Positions 37,486 through 39,743 of a DNA stretch of 39,743 bases are shown in pieces. The notes under the pieces were generated by a model, which was not told where the DNA came from, searched no databases, and saw nothing but the letters and a program-made list of their open reading frames with translations. The translations under genes and the position numbers were made by a program. This DNA comes from Elusimicrobiota bacterium (GTDB lineage: Bacteria > Elusimicrobiota > Elusimicrobia > UBA1565 > UBA9628), in NCBI GenBank assembly GCA_026388095.1, contig JAPLKL010000042.1, positions 1 through 39,743 on the forward strand, in the 5' to 3' direction. Numbering within the stretch: position 1 is the stretch's first letter; every line of letters begins with the position of its first letter.

Positions 37486-39743
37486 CTACTTGCCGGTCTT
37501 TCGGCACCACTCCAGCACCGCCTGGAGTTGGGCCGGACCGTCCAAGCCGGCTTCTTCGAGCACCTTTTCCCAGTTGCCGCTGCCCAGGAACCGGTCCTTG
37601 CGGAACGGGTGCCGGGAGCGGCGCAGGCCGTCCTGCGTATGGATCCACCGCGCCATGGTGGGCCAGGTGTAGTCCGTGATGGCCATGGCCTGCCGGGCCA
37701 GCCGCTCCGGGTAGATGGCCTGTTGCTCCTGCGCCGGCAACAGGTCGAAGAGTTCTCCGCTGGAGACGTAGAAGATGTTGACCGGGACTCCCTGCTTATC
37801 GAGCTCGGGCAGCACCTGCCGCGAGAAAAGCAGCGCCACCGCGCAGCCCTGCAGGACCACGGTCGCGTCGGTCTTGTCGCTGCGGCGCCAGGCGTAGAGC
37901 CCTTTGGTCGCGGCGTGCGGGGGCGGAAGCTTCAGGGCCGCGCGGTCGGGTATGGCCTCCGCTGGCCGGGTCACGAAGGGCGCGATGATCGCTGGTCTGG
38001 TCTTAAGGGCGGCGACCAGCAAGGGCCAGACCTCCTGCGGCTCCCAGGGGATCAAGGTGATGAGCGCGCCCTTCGGGAAGTTCCCGGCCAGGAGCTGGAG
38101 GGGCTGGGGGTCCGCGTGGGTGGGACCGTCCTCGCCGGTCATCGGGCCGGCATGGGCGTTGACCATGATCCAGGGCCGGAAAGGCTCGCCCGTGGCATCG
38201 CGCCGGGCCTGCTGGCCGATCGCGTGCAGGCGCGCCGGGATGTGCTCCAGGGCCGCGATGAAGGCGGAGTAGGAGCTGGTCACGCCGATGTGGGCGCCGA
38301 AGCTGGAGACCCCGGCCATGACCCCGCCCATGGCGTCCTCGCAGATGCCGCCGACCGGGACCAGCCTGGAGGCGGGGTTGGTCTTGGCGTTGTAGAAGCC
38401 CTTGGGGAAGCTCCCGCCCACCGCGGAGATGCTGGTGGACTCCAAGAGGTCCGCGGCGCAGGCCAGGAAAGACCCGTGGGTGAGGGTGTTGAGATGACCC
38501 AGGGAATCGCCCAGGGCCGCGCGCAGGGTCATGGCCCGGCCCGGAACGATGCCGAGCTCCGCGGGAGCGCGCTCGGCCGACACCGCGTCCGTGTAGATGA
38601 GGCCGGCCGTGGGCCCGTCCGGCCTGGGGGCGCGGGCCTTGGCCTGCAGGCGCGCGGCCGCGGCCGCGATCTTCTCCGCGGCCCGGGCCGGGATGTCCCG
38701 GCGCTGCTCCAGGGCCTGGCGCAGGCGCAACAGGGTGTCGAAGTAGGTCTGTTCCATCCGCTCGGGAGTCTTTTCGCCCTCGAAGCGGGGGAACTCGACC
38801 TTGAATCTCTTCTCGAAGGGAGCCACGGCCTGGTGGTAGCCTTCGGAGCAGAAAGGATGCCCGGCTCCGTGTGAGGCGCTGCCTTCGATGCCGTAGCGCC
38901 AGCCCTTGGTGGTCCGGTAGACGATGGCCGTGGGCTGGCCGTTGGCCAGGCTTGCGGCCAGCTTCTGAGCGGAGAGCACGCGCCGGAAATCCGACCCGTC
39001 TCCCGCGTCGATGACGTTCCAGTCGTGCAAGGCCAGCAACTCCATGGGGTCCCACTGGACGTAGTCGCCGGGGCATTTGTCCGCGGCGCAGACCGCGTTG
39101 GAGTCGATGGAGGCCTGGTTCCAGTCCACATGCAGGCGCAGGTTCTCCAGTCCGACGGTGCCGGCCATGCCCAGGGCTTCATGCACCCGGCCCGGGGTCA
39201 TGCCGCCCTCGCCTTCAAGCAGATGGATGCGGGGAGCCTCGGGGCCGTAGGCGTCGAGCGCGGCCAGGGCCAGTCCCACGCCTGCGGTCACGCCCACGCC
39301 GCTGGCGCCGGTCGCCAAGGGCACGAAGGGCACGGCCGGGGTGGGATGGCCGTCCAGGGGCTTGGCGCGATGCCGCTTGAAGAGGGGCGTGCTCTGGGTC
39401 GGGTTGCGGCGGAATCCCAGCAGGTCCTCCAGGCGCAGCTGCCGGGCCACCGGCGCCAGCTGCGCGGGGTCGCCGATGCGCACCAGCTCGTTGCGCAGGG
39501 AGTACATGGCGTAGAGCCCCAGCGCCTTGTGTCCGGCCGCGTAGCAGAGCAGGTCCGCATCCATCCGGTCCGGGTGCGGGAAATCATAGTCCAGGCCTTC
39601 AAAGAGCAGGCTCGATACGATGCGCCCCGACGAGATGCTGCCGCCCGGATGCCCGGAGGTCGGCACGAAATTGAACAGGATGGCGCACAAGGTCCGGTAG
39701 CAGAGGTCCACATCTTCGAAGAAGGCCTTGTCGGCGACCGGCT
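37486..39743 (-). CDS. transketolase-family thiamine-diphosphate enzyme, N-terminus beyond the window
   Basis: At least 752 residues are visible and the frame runs past the window edge, so the start is missing. Features: SGHPGGSISSGRI and HKALGLYAMYSL (first domain), GVGVTAGVGLALAALDAY, LLEGEGGMTPGRVHEALGMA with VDWNQASIDSN for thiamine-diphosphate and metal binding, GWRYGIEGSASHGAG, and second-domain motifs GDSLGHLNTLTHGSFLACAA, EDAMGGVMAGVSSFGAHIGV, HAGPMTGEDGPTHADPQPLQ. Domain order is that of transketolase or 2-oxo-acid dehydrogenase E1 (AceE-like). It is longer than a usual transketolase (about 670) and shorter than AceE (about 890), so the precise reaction is open. No neighbouring genes decide it. 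Confidence 0.75.
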   Translation of the reverse strand, partial: PVADKAFFEDVDLCYRTLCAILFNFVPTSGHPGGSISSGRIVSSLLFEGLDYDFPHPDRMDADLLCYAAGHKALGLYAMYSLRNELVRIGDPAQLAPVARQLRLEDLLGFRRNPTQSTPLFKRHRAKPLDGHPTPAVPFVPLATGASGVGVTAGVGLALAALDAYGPEAPRIHLLEGEGGMTPGRVHEALGMAGTVGLENLRLHVDWNQASIDSNAVCAADKCPGDYVQWDPMELLALHDWNVIDAGDGSDFRRVLSAQKLAASLANGQPTAIVYRTTKGWRYGIEGSASHGAGHPFCSEGYHQAVAPFEKRFKVEFPRFEGEKTPERMEQTYFDTLLRLRQALEQRRDIPARAAEKIAAAAARLQAKARAPRPDGPTAGLIYTDAVSAERAPAELGIVPGRAMTLRAALGDSLGHLNTLTHGSFLACAADLLESTSISAVGGSFPKGFYNAKTNPASRLVPVGGICEDAMGGVMAGVSSFGAHIGVTSSYSAFIAALEHIPARLHAIGQQARRDATGEPFRPWIMVNAHAGPMTGEDGPTHADPQPLQLLAGNFPKGALITLIPWEPQEVWPLLVAALKTRPAIIAPFVTRPAEAIPDRAALKLPPPHAATKGLYAWRRSDKTDATVVLQGCAVALLFSRQVLPELDKQGVPVNIFYVSSGELFDLLPAQEQQAIYPERLARQAMAITDYTWPTMARWIHTQDGLRRSRHPFRKDRFLGSGNWEKVLEEAGLDGPAQLQAVLEWCRKTGK

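Overview
The window is about 39.7 kb of GC-rich bacterial DNA, carrying 32 protein genes that I can support and no rRNA, tRNA or CRISPR array. The genes encode many exported proteins with Ala/Pro-rich N-terminal stretches, class II aldolase, ADP-forming acyl-CoA ligase, CstA, U32 peptidase and CHAT/TPR proteins. That mix, with the style of the secreted proteins, suggests a Gram-negative member of an under-studied phylum; Elusimicrobiota is my best guess, but it is an inference without any marker gene.

Layout. 0-4.3 kb (minus strand): exported phospholipase D-like protein, exported M48 metalloprotease preceded by a riboswitch-like leader (R1), and an exported 503-residue protein ending in a deaminase-like zinc motif. 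4.3-14.8 kb: an accessory island bounded by, and studded with, copies of one dispersed repeat (copies A to E). It holds an exported FlgO-like/DUF4384 protein, a TPR-CHAT protease, an exported formylglycine-generating-enzyme-fold protein, an exported HEAT-repeat protein, a Fic protein, and a divergent three-gene HipB-HipS-HipT toxin-antitoxin operon with a consensus promoter and clear operator palindromes. 14.9-17.1 kb: a lineage-type membrane protein, and a small exported protein preceded by a second copy of the riboswitch-like leader (R2). 17.1-20.1 kb: fructose-bisphosphate aldolase, an SseB-like/TPR protein and an LPP20-like exported protein. 20.1-24.8 kb: a branched-chain amino-acid type ABC operon (livK, livH, fused livM-livG, livF) in which livK is broken by a 32-bp tandem duplication. 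24.8-26.8 kb: exported DUF4015 glycosidase-like protein and a zinc-ribbon membrane protein. 26.9-29.7 kb: an overlapping operon of a NifU-type Fe-S carrier, PHP phosphoesterase (apparently CTG start), GDPD and quinolinate synthase NadA. 29.7-39.7 kb: an exported NlpC/P60- or CHAP-like protein, a U32 (RlhA-like) protein, CstA, ADP-forming acyl-CoA ligase, a small zinc-ribbon membrane protein and a transketolase-family protein cut by the window end.

Most notable. (1) Two copies (R1, R2) of a leader RNA, each with its own promoter, a closing stem enclosing two hairpins, and an intrinsic terminator whose base overlaps the closing stem; they look like an attenuating riboswitch that I cannot assign to a known class. 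(2) The repeat family that delimits the conflict-type island and supplies the last codons of the HipT toxin. (3) The CHAT/DUF4384/FGE/HEAT exported gene set. (4) Several promoters whose -10 box lies 6-7 nt from the start codon, which points to leaderless mRNAs. Long antisense reading frames are abundant because of the GC content and are not listed.
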